A DNA stretch of 64,000 nucleotides, from NCBI RefSeq assembly GCF_019880555.1, contig NZ_JAINVU010000002.1, positions 310,001 to 374,000 on the forward strand, given 5' to 3'. Under the pieces are notes generated by a model, which saw only the letters and a list, made by a program, of their open reading frames with translations, did not search any database and was not told where the DNA came from. Positions 9,415 to 17,966 of the stretch are shown here, piece by piece (the first letter of the stretch is position 1; each line of letters begins with the position of its first letter). The position numbers and the translations under genes are program-made. Source of the DNA: Hephaestia mangrovi (GTDB lineage Bacteria > Pseudomonadota > Alphaproteobacteria > Sphingomonadales > Sphingomonadaceae).

Positions 9415-10245
9415 ATGACGATGAGGAAGCGGGCGGTAACCGTCTCGATGGCCGGGGTGCTGCTGTGCGCGGCTTCCGCGCCCGACAAGGGCGCGGCGCC
9501 CGCTGTCTTGCAACCGGTGGGTGCCTGGCGGGTCGAATACAGTCAGAACATGTGCGTTCTGAGCCATGAATTCGGCACCGGCAAGGACAAGATCACCTTC
9601 GGCTTTCGGCCCTTGCCGCTTGGGGAGCTTGACGACATCGTCATCATTTCGCGGAAAAATCTATTTTCTCCCGATGAAGGGAAAGGTCAGGTGACGTTGC
9701 GTCCGGGCGGTAAGGCAATCGACGCCACGTATGAAAGCGTAACGGTGACCAAGGGGCCTTCGCGTCTGACGACGATGCAGGTATCGCATGACGAACTGTC
9801 GGACCTTGCCTCGGCGACGCAGATATCGATATCCGCCGGCCGAGACGTCGAAGCCACTATTGCTCCCGTGAATACCAAGGCAGCGCTGGCGGCGCTACAG
9901 ACCTGCCAAGACGATCTCTTGCGTTCCTGGGGCCTTGACCCTGCGATGCAGCAGAAGATCGCCGTGCGGGCGAAAGGCAATGTCGGCGCACAATTTTCGC
10001 CTGACAGTTACCCCCCGGAGGCGATGGCAGGTGGAGAACAAGGAAATACGATAGCCGTCTATCAGGTGGGTCTCGACGGCAAGGTAACGGATTGTCGCAT
10101 CGTGATTTCCAGCCATTCGGCGTCGCTGGATAAGGAAACGTGCCTCGAAATCTCGCACACCCACTTTACCCCCGCGCTGGGTTGGGATGGGAAACCGATG
10201 GTCTCAACCGAAACGACGACCGTGCGATGGCGGCTCGCGAGTTGA
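9415..10245 (+). CDS. Exported protein with a TonB-C-like C-terminal domain
   Basis: The 276-residue product begins with a basic N-terminus and a hydrophobic stretch ending near AASA (residues about 7-22), a likely signal peptide. The C-terminal 80 residues follow the TonB C-terminal pattern seen in many sphingomonad proteins: SYPPEAMAGGEQG, then VYQVGLDGKVTDCRIV and a short final strand with TTTVRW. Paired cysteines (TDCRI and KETCLE) could form a disulfide. No proline-rich periplasmic linker or anchoring helix typical of a true energy transducer is present. It is probably a periplasmic protein rather than a functional TonB. Middle region unrecognised. Confidence 0.65.
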   Translation: MTMRKRAVTVSMAGVLLCAASAPDKGAAPAVLQPVGAWRVEYSQNMCVLSHEFGTGKDKITFGFRPLPLGELDDIVIISRKNLFSPDEGKGQVTLRPGGKAIDATYESVTVTKGPSRLTTMQVSHDELSDLASATQISISAGRDVEATIAPVNTKAALAALQTCQDDLLRSWGLDPAMQQKIAVRAKGNVGAQFSPDSYPPEAMAGGEQGNTIAVYQVGLDGKVTDCRIVISSHSASLDKETCLEISHTHFTPALGWDGKPMVSTETTTVRWRLAS

Positions 10246-10367
10246 CGATGTGGCCGATTGCCGCGCGGCCACGGATCGCGGCTGACATGCACACACGGCA
10301 ACCTTTCTGGGACAGGCATCCATGATTGTGAGGTGTCCACCGCGCCGGTTTGTGGCACATTGATCGG

Positions 10368-10826
10368 ATGCCGTTCGAAACCGATTCCCGCGTGCATCGC
10401 AAGCTGATCGATCAGCTCTATGTCGAGGCGATGCTGCTGGCCGATGAGGCGCGGGGGTATTTCGATGCGGCGGGGAAGGGCGATCGCGACGGGCTGACGC
10501 CGCTGCAACGCGTCGCTTTCTCGTGCGAGAGCCTGAAAGTGACGACGCGGCTGATGCACGTCATCGCGTGGCTGCTGACGCAGCGCGCGGTCGATGCCGG
10601 CGAGATGCCGCGGCGCGACGCGCTCGATCCGTCGCGGCGGCTGGGGGCGGCGCCGCAATCCGATGCCGATGCGGTGGCGGCGATGCCCGAGCCGGCGCGC
10701 GACCTGATCGCGGCGAGCGCCGAGCTCTATCGCCGGGTGGCGCGGCTCGACGCGGCGCAGGGGCAGGACGATGCGCCGGCGAGCCCGGCGCGATCGATGC
10801 TCAACCGGCTGGCGCGGGCGTTTTAG
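10368..10826 (+). CDS. rcdA: RcdA-like protein (DUF1465)
   Basis: The 152-residue product matches the DUF1465/RcdA family: it starts MPFETDSRVHRKLIDQLYVE and has the conserved helical core with LADEARGYFD, FSCESLKVTTRLMHVIAWLL and a P-ARDLI segment. In Caulobacter RcdA is an adaptor that helps ClpXP degrade the cell-cycle regulator CtrA and other substrates at the pole. The ATG at 10368 was preferred to one at 10350 because the extra residues are not typical. The C-terminal tail is Ala-rich and probably disordered. It appears monocistronic. Confidence 0.8.
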   Translation: MPFETDSRVHRKLIDQLYVEAMLLADEARGYFDAAGKGDRDGLTPLQRVAFSCESLKVTTRLMHVIAWLLTQRAVDAGEMPRRDALDPSRRLGAAPQSDADAVAAMPEPARDLIAASAELYRRVARLDAAQGQDDAPASPARSMLNRLARAF

Positions 10827-10840
10827 GGTCTGCGGTTATT

Positions 10841-10857
10841 CAGCCCATGGCGGGCTG
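10841..10857. terminator. Possible terminator hairpin after rcdA
   Basis: CAGCCC (10841-10846) and GGGCTG (10852-10857) form a 6-bp GC stem 15 bases after the rcdA stop. No T-run follows, so termination here is only tentative. Confidence 0.3.
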
Positions 10858-10967
10858 CAAATGACGACTTCCTGCGCTTGCGGTGCTCACAGGCCTGTAG
10901 TCCGCTGCCGGTTCTCGAATGCTACGCTTTATCAGCCCGATCGTCGCGCATCGCGGCGTGGAGCGTT

Positions 10968-12002
10968 TTACGGCAAAGCAGCAGGATGAAGCGATCGGGA
11001 AAAGGCCGTGCGCCGCCGGAAAGAATAGGGCATGGGGATGCCAAGCGCTGGCATCCGGTTCACGATCCATGCGGCCGCGATGATGCCCGTGATGGCAGTG
11101 ACCACGCCGGCCAGCAGATCGACGACATAATGCCCACCTATCGGCACTGCGGAGGCCAGCATCAGCGCATTGAGAACGGCGAAGGGCCATCGCACGGTGC
11201 GAATCGACCAAAAGCCGTAAGTCAGCAAAACGGCAGCGCCGGCATGGAAGCTGGGATAGTCAACGATGCCGTCCAGCGTGCCGAGAGAAATCAGCCTTAG
11301 CGTTCCGCGGTGCAAGCCCTCCAACAGCGCGGGCTGATTCCAGGGCGTGGGATCGAGCATACCCGGAACGTCGGCCGCCGCAATGCCGAAATGGTGATAG
11401 GCCCCGAGCACCGGGTAGAAAGCGAAAATCGCGACAACGATGCACAGCGTTGCGATCCACGACAGCAGGAAATGCCAGACCCGGCCATAGGCGGCGGCCA
11501 GCGACAAGATGGCGATCAGCAACTGGGGCTGCCAGTTGATGCTTTCATATACACGGTTGGCAATTCGGACAGGCAGCCCGGACGCCGAAAAGGAACGCAT
11601 CGCGCCCGGCCAATTGAACCAGGGCAACAATAAATGATCCGCGTGCGCCAAGGGAGCATCGACGAACGCCCGGTCGCTCGTCCCCGCGACAAAAGTCATC
11701 AAGCAGAAAGTGACGCAGAGCGCATAAAACAATGTCGATGCCTCAAGCGCGGTGGCGACGCGCGCCAATCCGCGCCCGCGCAAACACCAGGCGAACCATA
11801 GCACGAAGGCAAAAATGCCCCCGACCAGGCCGAATTCGGCGGACGCGATGCGCAACCCGCTGATGGTCAGCGCCAGCGGCATCAACCCCCAGCTCACTAT
11901 CAGGAAAAGATATATCGGTGCGGCGCCGATCGCAAAGGGCGACCGGCCGGGTTGCTCGAACGACAAGGCGGCGGAACGGCTGTCAAGCATGGCGCACTGC
12001 AT
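10968..12002 (-). CDS. PAP2-family membrane phosphatase/phosphotransferase
   Basis: The product of about 344 residues has roughly nine hydrophobic segments and a C-terminal PAP2-type domain. The catalytic pattern is present as YPSFHAGAAVLLTYGFW, followed by GGHYVVDLLAGV, as in the Aur1/Ipt1-like branch. Such proteins hydrolyse or exchange phosphate on lipids, for example undecaprenyl diphosphate, phosphatidate or phosphoinositol ceramide. The start is uncertain: ATG at 12002, ATG at 11990 and a TTG at 12041 are all in frame and none has a good ribosome site. The substrate cannot be predicted. It is convergent with rcdA. Confidence 0.8.
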   Translation of the reverse strand: MQCAMLDSRSAALSFEQPGRSPFAIGAAPIYLFLIVSWGLMPLALTISGLRIASAEFGLVGGIFAFVLWFAWCLRGRGLARVATALEASTLFYALCVTFCLMTFVAGTSDRAFVDAPLAHADHLLLPWFNWPGAMRSFSASGLPVRIANRVYESINWQPQLLIAILSLAAAYGRVWHFLLSWIATLCIVVAIFAFYPVLGAYHHFGIAAADVPGMLDPTPWNQPALLEGLHRGTLRLISLGTLDGIVDYPSFHAGAAVLLTYGFWSIRTVRWPFAVLNALMLASAVPIGGHYVVDLLAGVVTAITGIIAAAWIVNRMPALGIPMPYSFRRRTAFSRSLHPAALP

Positions 12003-12096
12003 GCACCGTGGTTTCTTAAGGACAAGCAAACCGACCGGCAATTATCCGGAAACCGGCGTTTTTTAGGCGCGCTCGCAACCAGCGGGCAGGGATGGC

Positions 12097-13155
12097 TCAG
12101 GCCGGGGCCGTGGCGGGGAGGTCGACTGGCTCGATCGCATAGCGCGCGACGTAGCCGACATGATCGGACAGCATGGCGCCGTCGCCCTCATGCCCGAACG
12201 GCGTGGTGATCGCCTCGACCGAAAGGCGCGTGGTCGGAGAGGAGACCGGGAGCTGCAGATCCTTGTTCTTGGCCCAGGAGAACAGCGCGTCGGGGGGCAA
12301 TGAAACGCCTTCGGCAACCATCGTCGCCATCGCCGGCTGAGCATCGAGCGCGGCGATCGTCGAGGCGATCATCCGGTTGCGCGGTGCCGACTTGCCGACG
12401 TTGAAATCGCCCGCGACGATCATCGGCAGGCGCGGATCGTGGGCGCGCGCGACGAAGGCGTCGAACGCGGCGAGCTCGCGCTGGTAAGCGGCGTCCGCGC
12501 GTGCATCCTCGACGCCCGTTTCCTTACGGCAATTGAGGTGAGTTGTGACGATCTCGACCGGCGTGGCGAGACCCGGCACCGCGATACGGGCCAGCACCAC
12601 GCCCTTGTTGGCGAGGCAATCGTACCCGGCGCAGCCATCGCGCGGATAGGCCATGGCGGTGGTCGACACGACGGGATAATCGGACAGGATGACGAGGCCG
12701 CTGTCGAGCACCGGCCCCTCCGTCTCGCCACGCAGCCAACGCGCGCCGGCCAGAAAGTGCGCGTCCGCCGCGCCGTCAGGATCGGCGCCGCGAAGCTGCG
12801 CGTCGGGGCCCTGGACGATGTAGCGATAGCCTGCCTCGCGCCCGATCGCGACGGCGGCGCTGGTGAACGCCTCCTGCATCACGACGACCTGCGGCGCCGT
12901 GCCGGCCGCGCGCATCGCAGCGAGGCGGGCGGCGATCCGGCGGAACGCGGCGGGCCGGTTCCTGGCGAGGGGCCAGGGCAGGCCGTGGACGTTATAGGTC
13001 AACACCGACAGCGAGCCATCGAACGGCATCGCCGCGGCGGCAGGCGGCGCAGCGGTCTGCGGTGCGGCAGCGACGCGGCCGGTTGCCAGTGCGAGCAGCA
13101 TTGCTGTGGCACCGATCGCCGGCAGGAACCAGGCGGCGGAGGGAAATTTCTTCAT
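12097..13155 (-). CDS. Exported endonuclease/exonuclease/phosphatase-family hydrolase
   Basis: From the ATG at 13155 the 352-residue product has a signal peptide (residues 1-30) and an EEP catalytic domain. Active-site motifs are visible in order: LTYNVHG (about residue 52), VVMQEAF (about 93), GDFN (about 248) and LSDHVGY (about 328). The family cleaves phosphodiesters and phosphomonoesters (DNase I-like nucleases, sphingomyelinase-like lipases). The export signal and short form suggest a periplasmic or secreted lipid or nucleotide phosphodiesterase. The frame stays open far upstream, opposite the next gene, but that part does not look coding. It is divergent from the large polysaccharide protein. 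Confidence 0.8.
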   Translation of the reverse strand: MKKFPSAAWFLPAIGATAMLLALATGRVAAAPQTAAPPAAAAMPFDGSLSVLTYNVHGLPWPLARNRPAAFRRIAARLAAMRAAGTAPQVVVMQEAFTSAAVAIGREAGYRYIVQGPDAQLRGADPDGAADAHFLAGARWLRGETEGPVLDSGLVILSDYPVVSTTAMAYPRDGCAGYDCLANKGVVLARIAVPGLATPVEIVTTHLNCRKETGVEDARADAAYQRELAAFDAFVARAHDPRLPMIVAGDFNVGKSAPRNRMIASTIAALDAQPAMATMVAEGVSLPPDALFSWAKNKDLQLPVSSPTTRLSVEAITTPFGHEGDGAMLSDHVGYVARYAIEPVDLPATAPA

Positions 13156-13332
13156 CGTCGTTAGACGAGGCGACCCGGTGCGCGCCGCAGTCGCTGTCCG
13201 GGACTTGGGCGTGCGATCGGCATTGCTTGCGGCGCGACTGGTCGTGCATTGATCGTTCATATCGGCGCGGCTAAAGGCGCGGGCCGGTGACGCGCGCCAT
13301 GGCGGCGCACAGCCTTCTGAGACAGCGCCCGC

Positions 13333-16300
13333 ATGGCCGAATCCCCCGTCTTCTACGATGCTTCCGGGCGGAGACGACGCCGCTTCGCGCTGGCGGTGAT
13401 CGCCTTCGCGATACTGATCCTGCTGGCGGCCGCGGTGTTCTTCGTCTCGGTGGGCGCGGTGCCGCGAGCGCCGCTGCTGCCGGTCCGTTCGGAGGCCGCC
13501 GCCATGCACCGGCTTCGTCCGCCGCACGAGGGCGTGCTGACGCGAACCCGTCGCAGCATCGACTGGTACGCACGCGCCATCTTCGGTGCCGTACCGGCGC
13601 GGCGCGGCGCGGCGGCAAACGCACCGCTGGCGATTGCTTTCCACGCGCCATGGGATCCATCGAGCACCGCGTCGCTGCGGCGGCACATCGACCAGCTCGA
13701 CTGGCTGGTGCCGGGATGGCTGTCGGTGACCGGGCCGGATCACCGCATCACCGAATTCCAGGACAATCCGGGACGGGCGATCATCAACCGGGCGACGCAC
13801 CGGCCGATCATCCTGCCGATGGTGCAGAACGCGCTGAACGATCAATGGGACGGGCCGGATACAGCGGCGCTGCTGCGCGACAAGACGGCGCGGGCGGCGT
13901 TGCTCGACCGGCTGGAGGGATTCGTCGCGCGCAATCATGCCGGCGGCGTGTTCTTCGATTTCGAGCAATTGCCACGCCCGGCGCAGCGCGACTATCGCCG
14001 CTTCCTGATCGAGGCGCACCACCGGTTCGCCCCGCATGGCTGGATCGTGGCGATCGCCGCCCCGGTGGGCGATCCGGACTGGAACCTGCCCGCTTATGCC
14101 GGGATCGTCGATAAGCTGTTCCTGATGACCTATGACCAGCACGAGACGAGCGGTCCGGCGGGGCCGATCGCCGCACAGCGCTGGTTCGCCGAGGAGGTCG
14201 CCCGCGCCGCACGGGGCATCCCGCGATCCAAGCTGGTCGTCGCGTTCGGCAATTACGCTTATGATTGGCACGATCACGGCGGCGATTCGCTCGACGTCGA
14301 GGAAGCGTGGCAGGAAGCCGCCGATTCCGGCGCGACGCCGAGCTGGGACGCGGCGAGCGGCAATTCGGGCTTCGCCTTCGAGGATGGCGACAGCCGGCAT
14401 GTCGTCTGGCTGCTCGACGCCGCATCGGCTTATAACGAACTCCACTTCCTGAAGCAGGCCGGGATCGCCGGCGCGGCGTTGTGGCGGCTGGGATCGGAAG
14501 ACCCGAGCCTGTGGTCGATCTTCGGTCGCGATCACCGCGCGTTGCCGCCGGCAACGGCGATCGACGCGATCCCGGCGGGCACCAACGTCGATATCGAGGG
14601 CGCGGGAGAGATACTGAAGATCGCGAGCTCGCCGGTTGCCGGGCGGCGGGCGACGCGAACGGCGACGGACGGCACGATCGACGGAGTCGACTTCCGCCAG
14701 CTGCCATCGCCCTATGTCGTCCAGCGCACGGGCAATATCCACGGCGACGTGGCGCTGACTTTCGATGACGGGCCCGATCCCGAATGGACTCCGCGGATCC
14801 TGTCGATCCTCGAGGCCAGGCACGTGCCGGCGACCTTCTTCATCGTCGGCGAGAACGCCTTGACCCAGCGGGGGCTATTGCAGCGCATGGTGCGCGACGG
14901 CGACGAGGTGGGCAGCCATACCTATACGCATCCCAACCTCGCCAATGTCTCGCATCGGCAGGTGGCGCTGGAGCTCAACGCCAACCAGCGGCTGTTCCAG
15001 GCCTTTACCGGCCATTCGCTGCGGCTGTTTCGCGCGCCCTATTTCGGTGACGCCGAGCCGACCACCGCGGATGAGATCGATCCCGCGCTGCAGGCCCAGC
15101 AGCGCGGCTATGTGTCGGTAGGGCTGCATGTCGATCCCGACGATTGGAAGCGCCCCGGCGTGGCGGCGATCATCCAGCGCACGATCGACGGCGTGACCAG
15201 CGGCCCGCCGACTTGCGGCGCCAACGCCGATGCCAATTGCAGCCGCAACATCGTGCTGCTGCACGACGGCGGCGGCGATCGCGCTGAGACCGTGGCGGCG
15301 CTGCCGGCGATCATCGACGGGCTGCGCGCCCGCGGCTACCGGCTGGTTCCGGTCTCGACTCTGGCGGGGCTGTCCCGGCAAGCGGTAATGCCGCCGATTT
15401 CGGCCAGCGACCGCCTGATGGCCGGCGCCGATCTTGCGTTGTTCACCACGATGGGCGCGATCGTCATCGCGCTGCGCTGGCTGTTCATCGTCGCGATCAC
15501 GATCGGCATCCTGCGCGCGATCGCGCTTTCGGCGCTGGCGCTGATCCAGGCGCGGCGGGAAAATCGCGAGATATTCCCGGCGATCGACCCGATGCGATCG
15601 GTGACGGTGCTGATCCCGGCGTTCAACGAGGAGCGGGTGATCGAGCGCGCGGTGACGGGCGTACTCGCCTCGACCGACGTGCATGTCGAGGTGATCGTGA
15701 TCGACGACGGATCGACCGACCGGACCAGCGCGGTCGTCGCCGCCGCCTTCGCCAACGAGCCTCGCGTGCGGCTGCTCACGCTCGACAATGGCGGCAAGGC
15801 GCGGGCGCTCAATCGGGCGCTCGATCTGGTTACGTCCGAGATCGTCATCGCGCTCGACGCCGATACGCAGTTCGAGCCGGTCACGATCGCGCGCCTGGCG
15901 CGGTGGTTCGGCGATCCGAAGCTCGGCGCAGTGGCGGGCAACGCCAAGGTGGGCAATCGCGTCAATCTGGTGACCCGCTGGCAGGCGCTGGAATATATCA
16001 CTGCGCAGAATCTCGAGCGGCGCGCGCTCGGCCGGCTGAACGCGATTACCGTCGTCCCCGGCGCGGTCGGCGCCTGGCGGCTCGATGCCATCCGCGCCGT
16101 CGGCGGCTATCCCCACGACACGCTGGCCGAGGATCAGGACCTGACCATCGCCATCCAGCGGGCCGGCTGGTCGGTGCGATACGACCAGTTCGCAGTGGCG
16201 TGGACCGAGGCACCGGAAAGCCTGAAGGCGCTCGCCAAGCAGCGCTTCCGCTGGGCGTTCGGGACGCTGCAATGCCTGTGGAAGCATCGCGCCGTGATGG

Positions 16301-16707
16301 CCAGCGGACAGCCGCGCGGCCTCGCCCGGATCGGCCTGCCCCAGGCGATCGTGTTCCAGATCGCGCTCGCCGCGATTTCACCGATCATCGATCTCGCGCT
16401 GCTGGTGAGCTTCGTCGCGACCTATCTTGCGGTCGAAGCGCATGGCTGGGCGCAGACATCCCATGACGTGGAGAAGATGCTGGCTTTCTGGCTGGTGTTC
16501 ACGGCGATCGACCTGCTGGCCGGCACGATCGCCTTCGCGCTGGAGCGGCGCGAGCGGTGGCGGCTCCTATGGCTGCTGATCCCGCAGCGCATCGGTTATC
16601 GACAGGTGATGTATTACGTCGTCGTCAAGGCGATCGCCCAGGCGGTGCGCGGACCGAAGGTGGGCTGGGGCAAGCTGCAACGCACCGGCCGAGCGGTGGT
16701 GCGGTAG
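13333..16707 (+). CDS. Three-domain GH18-like / polysaccharide deacetylase / GT2 glycosyltransferase
   Basis: A single 1124-residue membrane protein. An N-terminal anchor (residues about 18-41) leads into a GH18-like barrel (about 95-430) with FFDFEQLP near 206-213. A NodB-type deacetylase follows (about 470-660): TFDDGPDPEW, GSHTYTHPNL, RAPYFGD and LLHDGGGDR supply the metal and catalytic residues. After a membrane span near 700-735 comes a GT2 domain (about 755-985) with LIPAFNEE, DDGSTDRT, ALDADTQ, AEDQDL and QRFRWAFG, then C-terminal spans. The combination suggests synthesis, N-deacetylation and trimming of an amino-sugar polymer by one polypeptide, comparable to PgaB plus PgaC. Polymer identity is unknown. 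No partner genes lie beside it. Confidence 0.9.
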   Translation: MAESPVFYDASGRRRRRFALAVIAFAILILLAAAVFFVSVGAVPRAPLLPVRSEAAAMHRLRPPHEGVLTRTRRSIDWYARAIFGAVPARRGAAANAPLAIAFHAPWDPSSTASLRRHIDQLDWLVPGWLSVTGPDHRITEFQDNPGRAIINRATHRPIILPMVQNALNDQWDGPDTAALLRDKTARAALLDRLEGFVARNHAGGVFFDFEQLPRPAQRDYRRFLIEAHHRFAPHGWIVAIAAPVGDPDWNLPAYAGIVDKLFLMTYDQHETSGPAGPIAAQRWFAEEVARAARGIPRSKLVVAFGNYAYDWHDHGGDSLDVEEAWQEAADSGATPSWDAASGNSGFAFEDGDSRHVVWLLDAASAYNELHFLKQAGIAGAALWRLGSEDPSLWSIFGRDHRALPPATAIDAIPAGTNVDIEGAGEILKIASSPVAGRRATRTATDGTIDGVDFRQLPSPYVVQRTGNIHGDVALTFDDGPDPEWTPRILSILEARHVPATFFIVGENALTQRGLLQRMVRDGDEVGSHTYTHPNLANVSHRQVALELNANQRLFQAFTGHSLRLFRAPYFGDAEPTTADEIDPALQAQQRGYVSVGLHVDPDDWKRPGVAAIIQRTIDGVTSGPPTCGANADANCSRNIVLLHDGGGDRAETVAALPAIIDGLRARGYRLVPVSTLAGLSRQAVMPPISASDRLMAGADLALFTTMGAIVIALRWLFIVAITIGILRAIALSALALIQARRENREIFPAIDPMRSVTVLIPAFNEERVIERAVTGVLASTDVHVEVIVIDDGSTDRTSAVVAAAFANEPRVRLLTLDNGGKARALNRALDLVTSEIVIALDADTQFEPVTIARLARWFGDPKLGAVAGNAKVGNRVNLVTRWQALEYITAQNLERRALGRLNAITVVPGAVGAWRLDAIRAVGGYPHDTLAEDQDLTIAIQRAGWSVRYDQFAVAWTEAPESLKALAKQRFRWAFGTLQCLWKHRAVMASGQPRGLARIGLPQAIVFQIALAAISPIIDLALLVSFVATYLAVEAHGWAQTSHDVEKMLAFWLVFTAIDLLAGTIAFALERRERWRLLWLLIPQRIGYRQVMYYVVVKAIAQAVRGPKVGWGKLQRTGRAVVR

Positions 16708-16741
16708 GGCGGCCCAATCGTCTGGAGGCGGCGAAGGCAGG

Positions 16742-17704
16742 CTATTGCGCGCACAATCGCGCGCGCGCCGCGGCGTATTGATCGGCCATGCGGGCGATGC
16801 GGACGGCGGCGGGTTCGACCGCGTCGATCGCACCGATGCCCTGGCCCGAGCCCCAGATGTCGCGCCACGCCTTGGCCTTGGCGCCATTGCCGGTGCCGAA
16901 GTTCATCGTCTTGAGATCGCCCTCCGGCAGGTTCTCGGGATCGAGGCCGGCGGCTTCGATCGACTGGCGCAGGTAATTGCCGTGAACCCCGGTGAACAGG
17001 TTCGAATAGACGATATCGCTGGCGCGGCCGGCGACGATGCCCTGCTTGTAGGGATCGACCGCATTGGCCTCGTCAGTGGCGATGAAGGGCGAGCCGATAT
17101 AGGCGAAATCCGCGCCCATCGCCTGCGCCGCCAGGATCGCATCGCCGGTGGCGATCGCGCCCGACAGCGCGAGCGGGCCTGTGAACCACTGGCGGATTTC
17201 CTGGACCAGCGCGAAGGGTGAGAGGCGGCCGGCATGGCCACCGGCGCCGGCGGCGACCGCGATCAGGCCGTCCGCGCCCTTTTCGATCGCCTTGCGCGCG
17301 AAGCGATCGTCGATCACGTCGTGCAGCGTGATCCCGCCCCAATCGTGGACGGCGTGGTTCAAATCCTCGCGCGCGCCCAGCGAGGTGATGACGATCGGCA
17401 CCTGCCACTTGGCGCAGGTGGCGAGATCGGCCTCGAGCCGGTCATTCGAGCGATGGACGATCTGGTTGACCGCGAACGGGGCGGCGGGCTGGTCCGGATT
17501 GTCGCGATTCCAGGCGGCAAGCTCCTCTGTGATGCGGTGGAGCCATTCGTCGAGCAGCGCCTGCGGGCGCGCGTTGAGCGCGGGGAACGCGCCGACGATC
17601 CCCGCCTTGCACTGCGCGATCACCAGATCGGGACCGGAGATGATAAACAGCGGCGCACCGATGGCGGGCAGCCGCAGGCGGTCGAGCGGAGGGATCGCGG
17701 TCAT
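16742..17704 (-). CDS. Nitronate monooxygenase-family FMN enzyme
   Basis: The 320-residue product has the nitronate monooxygenase (2-nitropropane dioxygenase) TIM-barrel pattern. It has RLPAIGAPLFIISGPDLV at the N-terminus, ADGLIAVAAGAGGHAGRLSPF in the centre carrying the catalytic-type His, and GADFAYIGSPFIATDEANA for FMN phosphate binding. Known members oxidise alkyl nitronates such as propionate-3-nitronate with FMN and oxygen. The start at 17704 (MTAIPPLDRLRLP) fits the family; a longer upstream frame is unlikely. It is convergent with the large polysaccharide gene. Some homologues act on other substrates, so the exact reaction is open. Confidence 0.88.
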   Translation of the reverse strand: MTAIPPLDRLRLPAIGAPLFIISGPDLVIAQCKAGIVGAFPALNARPQALLDEWLHRITEELAAWNRDNPDQPAAPFAVNQIVHRSNDRLEADLATCAKWQVPIVITSLGAREDLNHAVHDWGGITLHDVIDDRFARKAIEKGADGLIAVAAGAGGHAGRLSPFALVQEIRQWFTGPLALSGAIATGDAILAAQAMGADFAYIGSPFIATDEANAVDPYKQGIVAGRASDIVYSNLFTGVHGNYLRQSIEAAGLDPENLPEGDLKTMNFGTGNGAKAKAWRDIWGSGQGIGAIDAVEPAAVRIARMADQYAAARARLCAQ

Positions 17705-17806
17705 GTGCGTTTCATAGCGCAACCTATCTCGCTGTCCAGCCAATCCGCGTTGCTTATGGTCTCCGATGAAACTAGGCATCCGAAGCTGACGCGCGCCGCA
17801 TAAGCG

Positions 17807-17908
17807 TCGTCATGCTGAACTTGCTTCAGCATCCATGGAGCAACGGTAGCCGCGCACGCAACGGTGATGGAGCGCCATGGACCCTGAAACGAGTTCAGGG
17901 TGACGATG
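17807..17908. repeat. REP-like repeat pair (two inverted units)
   Basis: Unit A: ATGCTGAA-N5-TTCAGCAT at 17812-17832 followed by CCATGG. Unit B: CCATGG, then ACCCTGAA-N5-TTCAGGGT at 17881-17901. The two units are inverted relative to each other across a spacer of about 48 bases, like a bacterial BIME. The element sits between divergent genes (nitronate monooxygenase and M1 peptidase). Confidence 0.85.
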
Positions 17909-17966
17909 CCTATGCGACGGCCTTCTATTCCAAACCGCACAAGCGGACGTTCGGGGAGATGTAACG

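Noticed and set aside
9196..9567. Minus-strand frame before the TonB-C-like gene
   Set aside because: It overlaps a REP element and the 5' end of the next gene, has mixed composition and no recognisable domain, so the stretch was left as noncoding.
13156..14823. Upstream extension of the EEP hydrolase frame over the start of the polysaccharide protein
   Set aside because: The signal peptide begins at 13155; the residues upstream are low-complexity antisense to the plus-strand gene.
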